Assembly (NCBI GenBank): GCA_947455605.1
Contig: CANGOX010000005.1
Location: 1-64,000, forward strand
Direction: 5' to 3'
DNA length: 64,000 nucleotides
Source of the DNA: Chitinophagaceae bacterium
Lineage (GTDB): Bacteria; Bacteroidota; Bacteroidia; Chitinophagales; Chitinophagaceae
Below the pieces are notes generated by a model that saw nothing but the letters and a program-made list of their open reading frames with translations, was not told where the DNA came from and ran no database searches. The translations under genes and the position numbers were made by a program. Position 1 is the stretch's first letter, and each line of letters begins with the position of its first letter. This document shows, one piece after another, positions 62,020 to 64,000 of the stretch.

Positions 62020-62847
62020 TTACTTTCTTTTACCAAAAACGAGGGCGATATAAGCGTTGAAAAAGAATTTCTTTTCCTTGTTTAGGAGCAGAATAGGCAT
62101 GGTTTGAGAATAATACTCTGCATTAACCCCTACTTCCATAGCGGAAAGCACTTCATTGTAACGGCCATAATCAAAACGGAGGGCGGCCCTTGCATGTGCA
62201 CCGGGAACGAATTTGATCTCGTTAAACCCTTTGCCAAAACTGCCTTTCCCGAGTATGATGGTGGGATCGAGGAAGAGGTTATCGTTGTTATTGTATTTGA
62301 TCTCTTCCTTCTTATTGGTAGAAGGATTCACGATCTCCAGATAATAAGGTTTCAGCAAGCCGGCAGAAAAGCCTCCACCATAGATGGCGGAAACCGCTAC
62401 CCCGTTCTTATTGCCTTTACCACCGATCAATGTTTGCTGTCCAAGGCCCGCTTTCAGGTAATAAAAATTATTGCGCTTACCGTAGATATAACTGGATATG
62501 ATCAGAAATCCCTGCTGTGCATTAAGGGTAGGAACTTTTTCTTCCTTAGGGTGTTTTCTTTCGCCTAATTCGAGCCACCATAAACTGGTTTTGTTGATGG
62601 TCTTGTATTTTCCATGTTCATAGAACATACTCCAGGCATCGGTATTGAATTTAAAACCAAATGCACCCTGTTTCTGATAGATCAAGGCCCCTTCTTCTTC
62701 CTGTTTGATCAACTGGTTGATCTTTTCACGGCGGTCGGCTTTCTTCTGCTGCTTGGTGTCCGTATTAGTAGATTTTACGGTCTGCTGCGCAGAAACAAAC
62801 ACTGAACTCAGGATGAATGACATTAATAATAGCTTCTTCACTTCCAT
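62020..62847 (-). CDS. Exported protein, probable outer membrane protein
   Basis: A 275-residue protein. The ATG at 62845-62847 ([15 protein letters not shown]) gives a signal peptide cleaved near SAQQ. A Lys/Gln/Asp-rich stretch follows, then many short alternating strands ([52 protein letters not shown]) ending in [13 protein letters not shown]. The pattern suggests a small outer membrane barrel without a recognisable family. It lies 94 bases upstream of lipA and is divergent from the OsmC gene. Confidence 0.75.
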   Translation of the reverse strand: MEVKKLLLMSFILSSVFVSAQQTVKSTNTDTKQQKKADRREKINQLIKQEEEGALIYQKQGAFGFKFNTDAWSMFYEHGKYKTINKTSLWWLELGERKHPKEEKVPTLNAQQGFLIISSYIYGKRNNFYYLKAGLGQQTLIGGKGNKNGVAVSAIYGGGFSAGLLKPYYLEIVNPSTNKKEEIKYNNNDNLFLDPTIILGKGSFGKGFNEIKFVPGAHARAALRFDYGRYNEVLSAMEVGVNAEYYSQTMPILLLNKEKKFFFNAYIALVFGKRK

Positions 62848-62885
62848 TTGATTTGTTACTTGTAAATTTATGGCAAAATGATACA

Positions 62886-63290
62886 ATGACTTCACAAATT
62901 ATTTATAAAGGCGATCTCCGCACCAGTGCTACCCATATTCAAAGCGGCACCGTTATTGAAACCGATGCCCCTACCGATAACCAGGGCAAGGGCGAACGTT
63001 TTTCCCCTACCGATATGGTAGCTGTGGCCCTAGGTACCTGTATGATCACCACCATGGGTATTAAGGCAAGGACCATGGATATCCAACTCGATGGAACCCG
63101 TGTGGATATTACCAAAGTGATGGTGAGCGATCCCCGTCGTATTGGTAAGATCGTTGCCCATCTTTATTTCCCTTCCGGATTGAACCTTGATGATAAGACC
63201 AAAGAAATTCTCGAGAGAACGGCCCGTACCTGCCCTGTTGAAAGAACTTTACATCCCGATGTTGAACTGGATATGCAGTTCAACTGGTAA
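62886..63290 (+). CDS. OsmC family protein
   Basis: A 134-residue OsmC/Ohr-fold protein. The ATG at 62886 (MTSQIIYKGDL) is chosen; upstream frame is not conserved-like. Two cysteines sit as in the family: MVAVALGTCMITTMG (peroxidatic) and RTCPVERTLHP (resolving), with a conserved Glu/Arg set around them. It detoxifies organic peroxides or other electrophiles in the cytoplasm. Single gene converging on the DUF2851 gene. Confidence 0.92.
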   Translation: MTSQIIYKGDLRTSATHIQSGTVIETDAPTDNQGKGERFSPTDMVAVALGTCMITTMGIKARTMDIQLDGTRVDITKVMVSDPRRIGKIVAHLYFPSGLNLDDKTKEILERTARTCPVERTLHPDVELDMQFNW

Positions 63291-63298
63291 TTGTAAGC

Positions 63299-64000
63299 TT
63301 AGACGTAGTTTTTGAGAATTTTGTTGCCTACGGCACAATCCAGACAGCGTTTATTAACACAATATTGATTTGTAAGTTCTATCAATGCCTGCGAATCCAG
63401 CGCTGAGCGATGGGTAATGCCTTTATTTTGCCAGGATAGGGTGATCCGGTTCTGCTCGGCAGGCAGGTGATACAGCCATTGGATGCATCTTTCTTTATAC
63501 GCCTCTTCTTTGCTGTACAACCCATAGGCAAACAATAGCGGGATCACCGAATTGATCAGGATATTCTCTGCCATCTGTTTGCCCAGATGCTTGGGTTGCC
63601 GGGTACTGATCTCATCAAAACGGTAATGATCGTTCCAGTAATCATTAGCAGTGACCATAAACAGTTCCATAGCTTTCTCCGCATGCACAGATTCCTTCAG
63701 CATGGAAAAAAGATTGGACGAACCATTTATTAAGATGGCCAGCTGTGCCAATCGAACTGTTGGAAAAGCCGCAGGCCGCATCCGCAAAAAAGCGGGTTGT
63801 TTTGATACCGGATGTAAGCCATATTTCTTTTTCAGAAAACGATATTCCTTCTGCAACATAATGGGATAGGCTTCTTCATATTTGCCTGAGAGAAGATTGG
63901 CCTGTCCTAATAAAAGGGCTTCCAGCTGGTGTAACTGGTTCTTATGTTTTGCGATCGTGTTGATGGGAATACTTTTGGCTACCATCTCAAATAATACATG
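63299..64000 (-). CDS. DUF2851 family protein, 5' end cut by window
   Basis: The frame is open from the stop at 63299 to the window edge, so the N-terminal part is missing. The visible 234 codons show the DUF2851 C-terminal region: KKYGLHPVSKQPAFLRMRPAAFPTVRLAQLA, a helical core, and a C-terminal cysteine set CVNKRCLDCAVGNKIL. The family is almost confined to Bacteroidota; its function is unknown. The ATG at 63983-63985 is internal. Confidence 0.85.
   Translation of the reverse strand, partial: HVLFEMVAKSIPINTIAKHKNQLHQLEALLLGQANLLSGKYEEAYPIMLQKEYRFLKKKYGLHPVSKQPAFLRMRPAAFPTVRLAQLAILINGSSNLFSMLKESVHAEKAMELFMVTANDYWNDHYRFDEISTRQPKHLGKQMAENILINSVIPLLFAYGLYSKEEAYKERCIQWLYHLPAEQNRITLSWQNKGITHRSALDSQALIELTNQYCVNKRCLDCAVGNKILKNYV

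Noticed and set aside
61926-62036. 37-codon N-terminal extension of LipA
   Set aside because: Encoded by the 7-base repeats and unlike other LipA proteins.

Overview
The window reads as chromosomal DNA of a Bacteroidota bacterium, most likely of the family Chitinophagaceae. The evidence is promoter-like TAnnTTTG (-7) boxes ahead of several genes, families typical of the phylum (DUF5686/CarboxypepD_reg barrel proteins, GLPGLI, head-GIN DUF2807, DUF3810, DUF2851, DUF6629), few recognisable Shine-Dalgarno sites and several TTG or GTG starts. Most of it is core housekeeping. I see no prophage, transposase, CRISPR array or rRNA.

Layout. 0-10.8 kb: a truncated Old Yellow Enzyme gene, two tandem paralogous lipoprotein genes (the second broken by an in-frame TGA), dnaK, a DUF5686-type outer membrane protein, a parallel beta-helix/PA14 protein and a GtrA-like protein. 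10.8-27.2 kb: argS, tRNA-Leu(GAG), a DUF2130 protein overlapping an unknown gene, a phosphopantetheinyl transferase, dcd, tspO, DUF3810, the DUF177-rpmF-plsX operon, a small exported peptide, cystathionine beta-synthase, a LysR regulator, a BtuF-like protein, class II aldolase, accD and smpB. 27.2-44.7 kb: smc, two glycosyltransferases, an FtsE-like ATPase, purM, ribF, a small accessory patch (broken lipoprotein, XRE regulator, a chain of three microproteins with its own terminator), holA, a DEDD exonuclease, a coiled-coil protein, a histidine kinase and small membrane proteins. 44.8-59.5 kb: a glycogen and maltodextrin block (glgB, outer membrane barrel plus GLPGLI protein, glgA, glgC, maltose-type MFS, GH13 amylase, cold shock protein, hexose MFS, ROK sugar kinase). 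59.5-64 kb: a four-helix-bundle (23S-IVP type) gene inside inverted repeats, a phosphodiester glycosidase, lipA, an outer membrane protein, OsmC and a truncated DUF2851 gene.

Gene cooperation. The sugar block gives a coherent path: outer-membrane and inner-membrane import of glucans and hexoses, hydrolysis by the GH13 enzyme, phosphorylation by the ROK kinase, and storage as glycogen through GlgC, GlgA and GlgB. DUF177-rpmF-plsX couples ribosome and phospholipid functions in the usual way.

The most unusual signal is not a gene. About fourteen places, nearly all at gene boundaries, carry short DNA words repeated with a strict 7- or 8-base period. Most are arranged as two inverted arms that would fold into long hairpins. 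The words differ between loci but the architecture is the same. Some arms abut or overlap start or stop codons, one run lies in frame inside argS, and one inverted pair brackets the four-helix-bundle gene. I treat this as a candidate undescribed repeat or mobile system.
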